Source of the DNA: Marivivens donghaensis
Lineage (GTDB): Bacteria > Pseudomonadota > Alphaproteobacteria > Rhodobacterales > Rhodobacteraceae
Direction: 5' to 3'
NCBI RefSeq assembly: GCF_011806565.1
Contig: NZ_JAATOP010000001.1
Coordinates: forward strand, 62,001-126,000
Length of the DNA stretch: 64,000 bases
Positions 41,222 to 49,825 of this stretch are shown here, one piece after another; positions within the stretch are counted from its first letter, which is position 1; every line of letters starts with the position of its first letter. Position numbers and translations under genes: made by a program. Under the pieces are notes generated by a model. The model did no database searches, had not been told where the DNA came from, and saw only the letters and a list, made by a program, of their open reading frames with translations.

Positions 41222-42322
41222 TCAGAGCCCCGTTTCCACGAACTGCACCGGACGCCCGACAAACGCGCTTATCGGGCGGGTCGGGTCCATCGGGCGCAGC
41301 GTGGTGTAACGGTCGGTGATCTGGACGATCTCCAGCATTTCGATGCTGTTGCCGCGATCCATGGTAAAGGCAATCGCCCCGCGGCTCAGACCCTGACGGG
41401 AGCCGAGGTTGGTGATCAGTTCGTCACCGGACATGGTGACGGTCGCTTGCAGCGGAGTGCACGCCTGAATGTCGAGCAGTTGGTCGAATGCAGCGCCGAC
41501 GCCATCGGTCAAATCCGCCACCATCTGGGCGCGGGTGTTCTGCGTCAGCGTGCCGACGGCGCTGATCAGCGTCGGTCCGGGCAGTTTGGTGCGGCGGATG
41601 ATCTCCTGGCGATGGACCTGATTATCCGAAGACACCAGATCGAGCGTCAGGCGCATCTCGATCGCCTGACCGCGTCCGTCGGCAACGGTGTAAATCTCAA
41701 GCGCGGGAATGAAGCCCCAGTCGCCCGTGGTCAGACGCACGTCGCCTTGGGTAATCACGGTGTAGTCGCGGCGGGCACGCATATCGCTGAGGCCGCGCGG
41801 CATGGTGCGGTCGGTGATGCGCAGGCTCGCGGTCTGCGGATGACGGTCGAGCACGCCGTAGAGCGTTTGCAACACATCCTGCGCGACGATCTGCGTAAAC
41901 GCGGGTGCATTGGGGGACACGCGGACTTCGGGGCGGTAAGTGATGACGTGCAGCAGGTTGGCCGCGCGGCACATCGTTTGCGCCTCGTCACCGACCAGCG
42001 CCTTGATCCGCACCTGCCACATATTGCCGTTCAGCACCGCGCTGATCTGTTCGTGACGCAGCACGCGGCCAAGCGCCTGAACGATGGTCAGGTCGCGCTC
42101 TACGCGGGTCATGTTGACGACTGTATGGCCGTGCACCGAAGCGCCGCCCATCAGAGCCGCGTTCAGCAAAGCATCCGCCACCGCACGGCGGCGGGCGCTG
42201 TCGGTGTCATTGGGGGCGCTGACAAAGCCGATGCCCTCGGCCTCGACCCAGACGGTCCGTTCCGCTGTCGCCGTAGTGGCAAACAGCAGCGCAGCGACGA
42301 TGATCAGCGCCCGCCGGATCAC
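41222..42322 (-). CDS. flgT: Flagellar H-ring protein FlgT
   Basis: This 366-aa protein has a signal peptide (MIRRALIIVAALLFATTATA) and mature start ERTVWVEAEGIGFV, followed by the ARRRAVADALLNAAL helix, as in the FlgT N-domain. Middle and C-terminal beta domains follow. FlgT forms the H ring outside the LP ring in Vibrio and interacts with MotB and FliL in R. sphaeroides. The start is GTG, overlapping the flgP stop (GTGA). Confidence 0.85.
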   Translation of the reverse strand: MIRRALIIVAALLFATTATAERTVWVEAEGIGFVSAPNDTDSARRRAVADALLNAALMGGASVHGHTVVNMTRVERDLTIVQALGRVLRHEQISAVLNGNMWQVRIKALVGDEAQTMCRAANLLHVITYRPEVRVSPNAPAFTQIVAQDVLQTLYGVLDRHPQTASLRITDRTMPRGLSDMRARRDYTVITQGDVRLTTGDWGFIPALEIYTVADGRGQAIEMRLTLDLVSSDNQVHRQEIIRRTKLPGPTLISAVGTLTQNTRAQMVADLTDGVGAAFDQLLDIQACTPLQATVTMSGDELITNLGSRQGLSRGAIAFTMDRGNSIEMLEIVQITDRYTTLRPMDPTRPISAFVGRPVQFVETGL

Positions 42323-42930
42323 AGTGCGCCCCGGAATGCGCTGACGATGTAGGCCACGGTTGACGCATCGAGCGCCAGCTCGACTTCGTAGCCGTCGGTG
42401 CCTTTGGGCGTGATGCGAACGGTGCGTGCGCCGCGAATGGTGCCTTCGACCATCGCCGACATGGAGTCGTTGCCGACACGCGCCTGCGAAACAGTGGTAG
42501 TCGAGGTGACGTAGATGCCGTGCACTTGCTCGGTCAGGATGCGGATCGCATCGACGCGGGCCGCGCGGAGCGCCAGCAAACGCTTTTCATTCAGCGTGCG
42601 GCCCGGCTGGCCGGAGACCTGTGCGAAGCCGATCGCGGTGATCATCGCAGGCTCTGCAACCACCACAGGGGCGGGTGTCGCCATATCGCCGCCGCCGGTC
42701 GAAACGGCGGTATTCCCCGCAACAGTCCGCGCCGGAGCGCCGTGTCCGGCACCTTCCATCGCGTCGATGTCTTCTTTGATCTGGGCGACCGTTGCTGCGC
42801 GGACCGAAGGGTCTTCGGGCAGGTGATCGGTCGGGGTCATGGGGGCCGTACAGGCGGCCACGCCCATCAGGCCAAGCGAGGCCATCAGCGCGGGCATTTT
42901 CAGAAACGAGCGGGTCAAGGCGTGCTCCAT
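42319..42930 (-). CDS. flgP: Outer-membrane lipoprotein, FlgP-like (LPP20)
   Basis: This 203-aa protein has a lipobox (LMGVAAC, Cys at about 27), a linker, and an LPP20-like domain (GFAQVSGQPGRTLNEKRLLALRAARVDA region) related to FlgP. The start is set at 42930, because a sigma-54 promoter lies at 42958-42973 and longer starts would be upstream of it. FlgP forms the basal disk or H ring part in Vibrio and Campylobacter. It heads the flgP-flgT-flgA unit. Confidence 0.8.
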   Translation of the reverse strand: MEHALTRSFLKMPALMASLGLMGVAACTAPMTPTDHLPEDPSVRAATVAQIKEDIDAMEGAGHGAPARTVAGNTAVSTGGGDMATPAPVVVAEPAMITAIGFAQVSGQPGRTLNEKRLLALRAARVDAIRILTEQVHGIYVTSTTTVSQARVGNDSMSAMVEGTIRGARTVRITPKGTDGYEVELALDASTVAYIVSAFRGAL

Positions 42931-42957
42931 AGGCAGAGGTTTGGTTCGCCGGTTCTC

Positions 42958-42973
42958 TGCAAACGCCATGCCA
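42958..42973 (-). promoter_or_regulatory. Sigma-54 promoter for flgP-T-A-M
   Basis: The minus strand reads TGGCATGGCGTTTGCA, GG-N10-GC, one or two bases from TGGCACGNNNNTTGCA. Transcription would begin about 15 nt before the flgP ATG. Confidence 0.85.
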
Positions 42974-43013
42974 TGAAATCGGGGAGGGTCGGGAAGGCCG
43001 CACAACCCTGCGG

Positions 43014-43029
43014 TGGCATCCTTCTTGCA
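43014..43029 (+). promoter_or_regulatory. Sigma-54 promoter for flhA-flhF-fliA
   Basis: TGGCATCCTTCTTGCA, with GG at 43015-43016 and GC at 43027-43028. It is divergent from the flgP site 40 bp away. Transcription would start about 70 nt before the flhA ATG. Confidence 0.85.
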
Positions 43030-43110
43030 AGCCAAGTCCCGATACGCCGCTCACAGGAACGACGCACTGATGAAAATGTTTAATGGTAAAATGCAGCAGG
43101 GGACGAATTG

Positions 43111-45219
43111 ATGGCCGCCGAAGCCCGTCCCACCATACTTGGCCGTATTGGCGACATGACCCTTCCGGTCGGCATCCTCGCTGTGATGGCGATGATGGTT
43201 CTACCGCTGCCAGTCACGCTGCTGGATGCTTTCTTTGTCGGAAACATCGTGCTCGCCCTGATGGTGCTGATGGTGGCGCTGCATAGCTACCGCCCGCTCG
43301 ATTTCTCCAGCTTTCCCAGTGTGTTGCTGATCGCCACGATCCTGCGCCTTGCGCTCAACGTCGCCTCCACCCGTATCGTTCTGACCGACGGTCACACCGG
43401 TTCGGGCGCTGCGGGGCGCGTCATTCAGGCGTTCGGCGAGTTCGTGATTGCGGGCAATTTTCTTGTCGGTCTTCTGGTGTTCGCGATCCTCGTAATTATC
43501 AACCTCGTCGTCATTACCAAGGGTGCGGGCCGCGTGTCCGAGGTCTCCGCACGCTTCACTCTCGACGCGATGCCGGGCAAGCAGATGGCCATCGACGCCG
43601 ACCTGAATGCCGGACTTTTGACACCCGAAGAGGCAAAACGTCGTCGAACCGACGTTGCTGCGGAGGCAGATTTTTACGGTGCGATGGACGGTGCGTCGAA
43701 ATTTGTGAAGGGCGATGCCATCGCCGGTATCCTGATCCTCGCGATCAACGTCATCGGCGGCATCCTGATCGGCACGATCCAACATAGCCTTTCGGCGGGC
43801 GAAGCGGCCCAGACCTATATCCTTCTGTCGATCGGTGACGGCCTCGTCGCCCAGATCCCGTCGCTGCTGCTGTCCATCGCGACCGCGGTCATCGTGACCC
43901 GCGTGTCCTCCAGCCACGACATGGGCAAGCTGATCGGCAAGCAGATGAACCTGCGCCGCGCTTGGGTGCCTGTGGCGGGCGTGATGGCGCTCCTTGGCAT
44001 AGTGCCGGGAATGCCGAACCTTCTGTTCATCATCGCTGCCGCCGGTGCTGGTGCGATGGCCTACTTCAACCGCGATCTGGCCGAGGGCGAGGATGGTGAA
44101 GTCCTGCCCCCCGAACAAGGCGACGCAGCTGGCGGCGAAGACGAAGACAGCGAAGGCATCGTGCCTGAAGACGTGGCCGACAACGCGCCCATCTCGCTCC
44201 AGATCGGCTACGGCCTGATCCAGATGGCCGGCGGTGAAAATGGCGCGCTCGTGTCCCGCATCACCGGTATCCGCAAGGAAATGTCCAAGGCGATGGGCTT
44301 CGTCGTGCCTGGTGTCCGCATCCGCGACGACCTCAGCCTGCCGCCCAACCAGTACCGCATCCGCATCGGCCACCGCATTGTGGGCGAGGACGTTGTGTAC
44401 CCCGACCGCAAGCTTGCCTTGCCGGGTGGTAGCTCGACCCGCAAACTGCGCGGGATCGAGGTCAAAGACCCGTCCTTCGGTATGGATGCGATCTGGATCC
44501 TGCCTCAGCAGGTCACCGAGGCCGAAGCCGACGATTATGTGGTCGTCGAGCCCGAGTCCGTGATCGCCACCCATATGTCTCAGGCGATTTCCTCGCACGC
44601 TGCCGACCTTATCGGTCCCGACGATGTGCAGGCGCTACTCGATAACCTCGCCAACAGCGCGCCGACGCTGGTGGAAAGCGTTGTGCCGAAATTGGTGCCG
44701 CTCCACACGCTCACTGCCGTGCTGCGCCATCTGCTGTCTGGCCGTATTCCGATCAGCGATCTGCGCCGCATCCTCGAAGGTCTGGCCGAACTGTCGGGCC
44801 GCAACCTCGCGGCTCAGGACATGGCCGAAGCGATGCGTCCGCAACTGACCCCGCTTCTGCTCCAGCAGCTTGGCCCAATCAATTCGCCGCTGCCGCTCAT
44901 CACGCTGGACCCCGAGCTGGAGCAGATCCTGATCCGCGCCCGCCAGTCCGGCGATATCGACGGCGGCCTCGTGATCGACAACGGTCTTGCCCAGACGATC
45001 ATCACGTCGCTGGCCGAAGCACAGGACAAAGCCGCTGGCGAGGGCAAGACCTCGGTCGTCGTCGTCGCCAACGTGCTGCGCCGCGCCTTCTCGGCCTTCA
45101 TCCGCCCGCACATGCCCGATGCCATCGTCATCGGGATCAACGAACTGCCTGAAATGCGCAAGGTCGAGGTGGTCGCCGTAATCGGCGGTCAGTCCACTCT
45201 GCCGCGCCCGAAACAGTGA
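43111..45219 (+). CDS. flhA: Flagellar export gate protein FlhA
   Basis: This 702-aa protein has eight N-terminal membrane helices, the FHIPEP-like loop (VLLIATILRLALNVASTR, GAGRVSEVSARFTLDAMPGK as the conserved cytoplasmic loop) and a large cytoplasmic domain (about 340-700). It forms the nonameric export gate ring. ATG 43111 is preferred, with AGGGG upstream. It is followed by flhF with 8 nt. Confidence 0.96.
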   Translation: MAAEARPTILGRIGDMTLPVGILAVMAMMVLPLPVTLLDAFFVGNIVLALMVLMVALHSYRPLDFSSFPSVLLIATILRLALNVASTRIVLTDGHTGSGAAGRVIQAFGEFVIAGNFLVGLLVFAILVIINLVVITKGAGRVSEVSARFTLDAMPGKQMAIDADLNAGLLTPEEAKRRRTDVAAEADFYGAMDGASKFVKGDAIAGILILAINVIGGILIGTIQHSLSAGEAAQTYILLSIGDGLVAQIPSLLLSIATAVIVTRVSSSHDMGKLIGKQMNLRRAWVPVAGVMALLGIVPGMPNLLFIIAAAGAGAMAYFNRDLAEGEDGEVLPPEQGDAAGGEDEDSEGIVPEDVADNAPISLQIGYGLIQMAGGENGALVSRITGIRKEMSKAMGFVVPGVRIRDDLSLPPNQYRIRIGHRIVGEDVVYPDRKLALPGGSSTRKLRGIEVKDPSFGMDAIWILPQQVTEAEADDYVVVEPESVIATHMSQAISSHAADLIGPDDVQALLDNLANSAPTLVESVVPKLVPLHTLTAVLRHLLSGRIPISDLRRILEGLAELSGRNLAAQDMAEAMRPQLTPLLLQQLGPINSPLPLITLDPELEQILIRARQSGDIDGGLVIDNGLAQTIITSLAEAQDKAAGEGKTSVVVVANVLRRAFSAFIRPHMPDAIVIGINELPEMRKVEVVAVIGGQSTLPRPKQ

Positions 45220-45227
45220 GGTAAACT

Positions 45228-46262
45228 ATGTCGACGATTGTTGTCCGCGCATCCGATACCGCTCTGGCGATGGAAGAGGTGAAACGTCGCCTCGGTCTTG
45301 ATGCCTTCATTATTTCGACCAAGAAAAAGAACGGGCAGGTCGAGGTGCGAGCGACCACCGAGGCGCCGAAACCCAAAGCGCCCCCGCCGCCGCGCCAGCC
45401 CGAAACGCAAGGCCGCACGTTCGGCGAGGTTCTAGCCGCGCGTACTCAGCCGCCTGTGACGCCCGAAAAGCCGCAGCATGTGGTGACGGCCGAACGGGTG
45501 GAAGCTCCGCAGCAACCGGCCTTCAAGGCAAGCCCCGTCGCCCCCATGGGCGGCTGGCCGGGGCTGACGCCGAATTTCATCGCCGACCTCTGGGTCGAAC
45601 TGGGCAAGGGCGAGGGCAAGGAGGACGGTTTCTTCAACGACCTCTGCCAGCGTCTGCTGACTGATCAACCGGCAGGACAGGCGGCGCGCACTATTATCGT
45701 GGGGCCGCAAGGCTCCGGCAAATCACTGACCGCCGCGCGTATGGCTGCGCTGATGATGACCGAACGGGCCGGACTGCGCCCGCGGATCATCGCGCCCCGC
45801 AGCGAACGCCTGCTCGGCAGTGATATCCTCGCGGGCTGGTCCCGCCTCATGGGGCTCGACATTGATCGTCCGATCGTCTCGACGCTCCTTGCTACGCTTC
45901 CCGCCGCCGACGCGCACGCGCCGCAGATCATCGACATCCCCGATTGCATGGACCCCGAACAGGTCGCGGCCATCGCCGGCGGAGCCGAGGTGATCCTGTG
46001 TCTGCCTGCCGGTCTGCATCCGGGCATGATCGCACGCCAGACGGAAAAATGGGCGGCCCTTTCGCCGCGTATCTGTCTGACCCGCACCGACGACTGGGCC
46101 CTCACCGCCGAGGAGCTCAGCGCAATCGCATCGTCAAGCTGTACGCTTGCCTTCTTCGGAACTGGGGCCGGTTTGATCGATACTCTTACTCGTCCGCAGC
46201 GAAATGACATTCGCAAGCTTGCCGAGGGGTGGTTGTCACCAATTTCGAGGGGTTGGGCATGA
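45228..46262 (+). CDS. flhF: Flagellar placement GTPase FlhF, divergent
   Basis: This 344-aa SRP-type GTPase has a Pro-rich basic linker (about 45-105), an N domain and a G domain. G1 reads GPQGSGKS (about 159-166; usual form GPTGVGKT). Where FlhF has DTAGR the sequence reads IIDIPDCM, and G4 reads LTRTDD rather than TKLDE, so GTP hydrolysis may be altered. It sets flagellum position and number in polar bacteria. flhG, which normally follows, is absent. Confidence 0.85.
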   Translation: MSTIVVRASDTALAMEEVKRRLGLDAFIISTKKKNGQVEVRATTEAPKPKAPPPPRQPETQGRTFGEVLAARTQPPVTPEKPQHVVTAERVEAPQQPAFKASPVAPMGGWPGLTPNFIADLWVELGKGEGKEDGFFNDLCQRLLTDQPAGQAARTIIVGPQGSGKSLTAARMAALMMTERAGLRPRIIAPRSERLLGSDILAGWSRLMGLDIDRPIVSTLLATLPAADAHAPQIIDIPDCMDPEQVAAIAGGAEVILCLPAGLHPGMIARQTEKWAALSPRICLTRTDDWALTAEELSAIASSSCTLAFFGTGAGLIDTLTRPQRNDIRKLAEGWLSPISRGWA

Positions 46263-46305
46263 CACTTGCAATTCACCTGCTGACTGAATGTGAAAGGAAG
46301 CTGCT

Positions 46306-47025
46306 ATGCTGCTGACGAAAGGATATGCCGAACAGCAGGTCGATCCCGACAAGCTCGTGTCTGACCATATGCACATCGTGCGCAAGATTGCCTGGCACAT
46401 GTTCGGGCGCGTCGGGCGCATGGTGGAAATCGATGACCTGCTGCAAGTCGGCTATATGGGCCTGATCGACGCCAGCCGTCGCTACCAGCCCAAAGCCGGT
46501 GCCTCGTTCGCCTCTTACGCTGCCATTCGTGTGCGCGGCTCTATCGTGGATTTCCTGCGGGACAACGCCAGCGTTTGCCGTAGCACGATCCTGATGCAAC
46601 AGAAGGCGCGTGCTGCGACGGCCAAGCTTGAACAGGCGCTCATGCGGGCCCCGACCAAGGAAGAAGTGGCCGCCGAAATGGGGCTGCCCGTCGCTGAATA
46701 CGAGGACTGGGAAACCCGCTTTGCTGCGGGACAGGTCAAATCGCTCGACGAGCTTTATACTGACCAGTCCAAGCTGTTCTCGGACAACAGCAGATCGGTC
46801 GAGGATACTCTGCAACAACAGCAGATGAAGGCCATGCTCCGCCGTGCGCTGGGCCAGTTGCCGGAACGCGAGGCGCTGCTGCTACAGCTCTATTATGTCG
46901 AGGAACTGAACGTCTATGAGATCGCCAAGGTGCTTGGCGTAACGACCGGACGTGTCTCGCAGATCAAGAAAGCCGCGGTCGAACGCCTGCGCAAGTTCAT
47001 CGCGGAAATGGAAGGGGAGGACTAA
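46306..47025 (+). CDS. fliA: Flagellar sigma-28 factor FliA
   Basis: This 239-aa sigma factor has region 2 (DHMHIVRKIAWHM, EIDDLLQVGYMGLIDASRRYQP quoted in part), region 3 (KEEVAAEMGLP) and region 4 (LPEREALLLQLYY and VLGVTTGRVSQIKKAAVERL). It directs RNA polymerase to late flagellar promoters such as those of fliC and motA. AAGGAA precedes the ATG. FlgM (40147-40461) is its antagonist. Confidence 0.94.
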   Translation: MLLTKGYAEQQVDPDKLVSDHMHIVRKIAWHMFGRVGRMVEIDDLLQVGYMGLIDASRRYQPKAGASFASYAAIRVRGSIVDFLRDNASVCRSTILMQQKARAATAKLEQALMRAPTKEEVAAEMGLPVAEYEDWETRFAAGQVKSLDELYTDQSKLFSDNSRSVEDTLQQQQMKAMLRRALGQLPEREALLLQLYYVEELNVYEIAKVLGVTTGRVSQIKKAAVERLRKFIAEMEGED

Positions 47026-47035
47026 GCCCTCCCCT
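47013..47035. terminator. Bidirectional hairpin after fliA
   Basis: AGGGGAGG (47013-47020) pairs with CCTCCCCT (47028-47035) around ACTAAGC, overlapping the fliA stop. It separates fliA from the convergent 292-aa gene. No T-run follows. Confidence 0.6.
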
Positions 47036-47042
47036 CCGCTCA

Positions 47043-47921
47043 TCAGATGTTGAAAGCCGGCATGATCGACGCACCAGCGGCGATACGGCGGGCCCAGCTC
47101 TGGGTATCTTCGGCAAAGCTTTCGCGAGTGTCCGGTATAGCTTCCATCAGCGCGGTGACAGCGATCTTGCCCAGTTCGTTTTCGGGATCGAAGCCGCTGA
47201 CATCGACCGGAGTCCAGTCCCTGCCCTCGATACGCACCGCGCAGCCTTCGTCGTTCATACGCACGAACCACTCATAGCCGTAGAGGTCGAACAGCATGAT
47301 GTCCGGACCCGCATTCACGTTGCGGCGGTGGATCATGTGCATCCGGATGTATTCGAACACCGGATCGCGGGTGAGAGAGATGATCTCGGCCGCAACCGAC
47401 GACCAGCCTTCTTCGACGGTGTTTTTCAGCTGCACCCACTCGGCGGTGTTATCGGCGTCCAGACGGAAGACCAGCACGTTGATGTCCGACATCTCGCCGA
47501 TCATGTAGTTGGTGCCGCCGATGCAGAGTTTCGCCACAGGCTCGATATCGGCCTTGGGCTTCTCTTCTTCGACCATCCCAGTAGCAGGTGCCGCTTCCTC
47601 GATGTGACGGGTGCAGCGCGGACGGGCCTTGCCTTCGTATTCACCGGTCGAAAAATCGCGCAGGAGGTCGAGAGCGATCTGGCTCAGGACCACTTCGCGG
47701 CCACCTTCAAGGTCGGCGAGACCGGCGATGCGCAGCGCGGTCTGCTCGGACGGGGTGGCTTTGCCTTCGCTGGCAAGGCGCAGCAGACCGACCAGCGTGT
47801 GGGACGCGGCGCTCGGATCATACTCGCGCAGGGCAATGACCAGATCCAGAAGGTCGCTAGTCGTGTAGAAACGGTGCGGGACCGCCGACGGACGGGCGGC
47901 CGTCTCGGATGTCGTTTGCAT
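47043..47921 (-). CDS. Unknown 292-aa protein next to fliA
   Basis: This soluble protein lacks signal or membrane segments. The N-terminal 90 residues are helical (FYTTSDLLDLVIALREYDPS), and the C-terminal part is mixed with several Trp/Tyr (LFDLYGYEWFVRMNDEG). I recognise no family. It converges with fliA and is separated from leuA by a terminator. It may mark the end of the motility locus or be unrelated. Confidence 0.7.
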   Translation of the reverse strand: MQTTSETAARPSAVPHRFYTTSDLLDLVIALREYDPSAASHTLVGLLRLASEGKATPSEQTALRIAGLADLEGGREVVLSQIALDLLRDFSTGEYEGKARPRCTRHIEEAAPATGMVEEEKPKADIEPVAKLCIGGTNYMIGEMSDINVLVFRLDADNTAEWVQLKNTVEEGWSSVAAEIISLTRDPVFEYIRMHMIHRRNVNAGPDIMLFDLYGYEWFVRMNDEGCAVRIEGRDWTPVDVSGFDPENELGKIAVTALMEAIPDTRESFAEDTQSWARRIAAGASIMPAFNI

Positions 47922-48015
47922 AGCAAAGTGCCTTTCGCTGCTGAACGTAAACTCTTGGCACTAGAACGTACGGCAGCGCGGCATGTTTAGGTTGCCGGTC
48001 AGTCTCAAAAGCAGA

Positions 48016-48037
48016 GGGGCGACCCGAAAGCCGCCCC
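48016..48037 (-). terminator. Terminator of leuA
   Basis: On the minus strand GGGGCG (48037-48032) pairs with CGCCCC (48021-48016) around 10 nt, followed by TCTGCTTTTGAG. Confidence 0.7.
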
Positions 48038-48044
48038 ATCCGTA

Positions 48045-49604
48045 TTAAACCGTATCTTTGTAATTCACGATTTTCGTATCTTCACCCGGCGCTGATTTCT
48101 CGCGGCGGACGATCAAGCGGTTGATTGCATTGATATATGCCTTCGCCGAAGCAACAACCGTGTCGGTATCTGCCGACTGGCCGGTTGCGATCTTGCCGTC
48201 CTCTTCAAGGCGGACAGAAACAGTCGCCTGCGCATCGGTGCCTTCGGTCACAGCGTGAACCTGATAGAGTTGCAGGCGGCCGCCGTGATCAAAGAGTTCC
48301 TTGATCGCGTTGAAGGTCGCATCGACAGGGCCGTCACCGGTGGCTTTGACCGACTTCTCTTCGCCGTCGATTTCCAGCGTCATGTCAGCCGTCTGCGGAC
48401 CTTCGGTGCCGCAAACAACCTGGAGCGACTTCAGCTTGATGTGGTCTTCGACAGTGTCGTTCTGACGGATCAGCGCGATCAGGTCGTCGTCATAGACTTC
48501 CTTCTTGCGGTCGGCGAGGTCTTTGAAGCGGACGAACAGGTCCTTCAACTGGTTGTCGGCCAACTCGTAGCCGAGGCTTTCCAGCTTGGCACGCAACGCA
48601 GCGCGGCCCGAGTGCTTGCCCAAGGGGAGCGACGTGCCAGCCAGCCCCACGTCTTCGGGGCGCATGATCTCGAACGTTTCCTTGTTCTTGAGCATGCCGT
48701 CCTGGTGGATGCCGGACTCGTGGGCAAAGGCGTTCTTGCCGACGATTGCCTTGTTGAACTGCACGGCAAAGCCCGAAGCGGTCGCAACGCGGCGCGAGAT
48801 GTTCATGATCTTGGTGGTGTCGATGCCCGTCTGGAACGGCATGATGTCGTTGCGGACCTTCAGCGCCATCACGACTTCTTCGAGCGCGGTGTTACCCGCA
48901 CGTTCACCCAGACCGTTGATCGTGCATTCGATCTGGCGCGCACCGGCTTCGACAGCAGCGAGGCTGTTCGCCGTCGCCATGCCGAGGTCGTTGTGGCAGT
49001 GCGTCGCAAAGATCACCTCGTCCGCGCCCGGAACGGTTTCGATCAGGCGGCGGATCAGGTCGGCAGACTCGCGCGGGGCGGTGTAGCCGACGGTATCGGG
49101 AATGTTGATCGTGGTCGCGCCCGCCTTGATGGCGATCTCGATGACGCGGCAGAGGTAGTCCCACTCGGTCCGCGTGGCGTCCATTGGCGACCACTGCACG
49201 TTGTCGCAGAGGTTGCGCGCATGGGTCACTGTCTCGTGGATGCGCTCAGCCATCTGGTCCATGTCGAGGTTCGGAATGGCGCGGTGCAGCGGCGAGGTGC
49301 CGATAAAGGTGTGAATGCGGCCCGAGCCCGCGTGCTTCACGGCTTCGGCGCAGCGCTCGATATCCTTGAAATTCGCACGGGCGAGGCCGCAAATCGTCGA
49401 GTTCTTGGACCGCTTGGCGATCTCGGAAACGGCACGGAAGTCACCTTCTGAAGCGATCGGGAAGCCGGCTTCGATGATGTCGACACCCATGTCGTCGAGC
49501 AGCTCTGCAATCTCGAGCTTTTCTTCATGGGTCATGGTGGCCCCCGGCGACTGTTCGCCATCACGGAGGGTAGTGTCGAAAATCAACACGCGGTCTTGGG
49601 TCAT
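48045..49604 (-). CDS. leuA: 2-isopropylmalate synthase LeuA
   Basis: This 519-aa enzyme condenses acetyl-CoA and 2-oxoisovalerate in leucine synthesis. The HMGL-like TIM barrel shows [12 protein letters not shown], metal ligands in [11 protein letters not shown] and [15 protein letters not shown], and [11 protein letters not shown]; the C-terminal domain (about 390-510) is the leucine-binding regulatory domain. Length is normal for proteobacterial LeuA. A leader peptide and attenuator precede it. Confidence 0.96.
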   Translation of the reverse strand: MTQDRVLIFDTTLRDGEQSPGATMTHEEKLEIAELLDDMGVDIIEAGFPIASEGDFRAVSEIAKRSKNSTICGLARANFKDIERCAEAVKHAGSGRIHTFIGTSPLHRAIPNLDMDQMAERIHETVTHARNLCDNVQWSPMDATRTEWDYLCRVIEIAIKAGATTINIPDTVGYTAPRESADLIRRLIETVPGADEVIFATHCHNDLGMATANSLAAVEAGARQIECTINGLGERAGNTALEEVVMALKVRNDIMPFQTGIDTTKIMNISRRVATASGFAVQFNKAIVGKNAFAHESGIHQDGMLKNKETFEIMRPEDVGLAGTSLPLGKHSGRAALRAKLESLGYELADNQLKDLFVRFKDLADRKKEVYDDDLIALIRQNDTVEDHIKLKSLQVVCGTEGPQTADMTLEIDGEEKSVKATGDGPVDATFNAIKELFDHGGRLQLYQVHAVTEGTDAQATVSVRLEEDGKIATGQSADTDTVVASAKAYINAINRLIVRREKSAPGEDTKIVNYKDTV

Positions 49605-49635
49605 GTCATAAATCCTTGTCTGTCCTTAGCATTAC

Positions 49636-49669
49636 CCGGCGCTGGGACACCCCTGAGCGGTCGCGCCGG
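49636..49669 (-). promoter_or_regulatory. leuA attenuator terminator/antiterminator
   Basis: On the minus strand CCGGCGC (49669-49663) pairs with GCGCCGG (49642-49636). An alternative pairing exists: TGAGCG at the leader end with CGCTCA inside this loop. The competing structures fit transcription attenuation. No long T-run follows the stem, so a translational variant is possible. Confidence 0.6.
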
Positions 49670-49678
49670 CAGGCACGC

Positions 49679-49765
49679 TCAGAGGCTGCTAAGGAGTAGA
49701 AGGGCGCGCGTGGGCAGGGCACCGCAGGTGCGGGCAGCAACAATGATATGATCCAAGCGCGTCAT
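49679..49765 (-). CDS. leuL: leu operon leader peptide
   Basis: This 28-codon ORF on the minus strand starts with ATG at 49765 and ends TGA at 49679. Four consecutive leucine codons of different types (CTT CTA CTC CTT) lie at residues 22-25, followed by Ser, Ser, Leu and the stop. It is 74 nt upstream of leuA. Ribosome stalling at these codons when leucyl-tRNA is scarce would favour the antiterminator. It begins MTRLDHIIVAA. Confidence 0.8.
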   Translation of the reverse strand: MTRLDHIIVAARTCGALPTRALLLLSSL

Positions 49766-49825
49766 AGGGCGGGACTATACCTATGATTCACCCGAGGGAA
49801 AGGGGGATTTTTGCCTTTGGTATCA

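Noticed and set aside
42931-43035. Upstream extension of flgP
   Set aside because: It would place the start codon upstream of a good sigma-54 promoter at 42958-42973; the ATG at 42930 gives a proper lipoprotein signal.
43201-44598. A 465-codon minus-strand frame opposite flhA
   Set aside because: FlhA is certain. The antisense frame shows no domain.
47955-47961. TGGCACT on the plus strand upstream of leuA's end, a possible sigma-54 -24 element
   Set aside because: No GC at the required distance, and the nearest plus-strand gene is far away.
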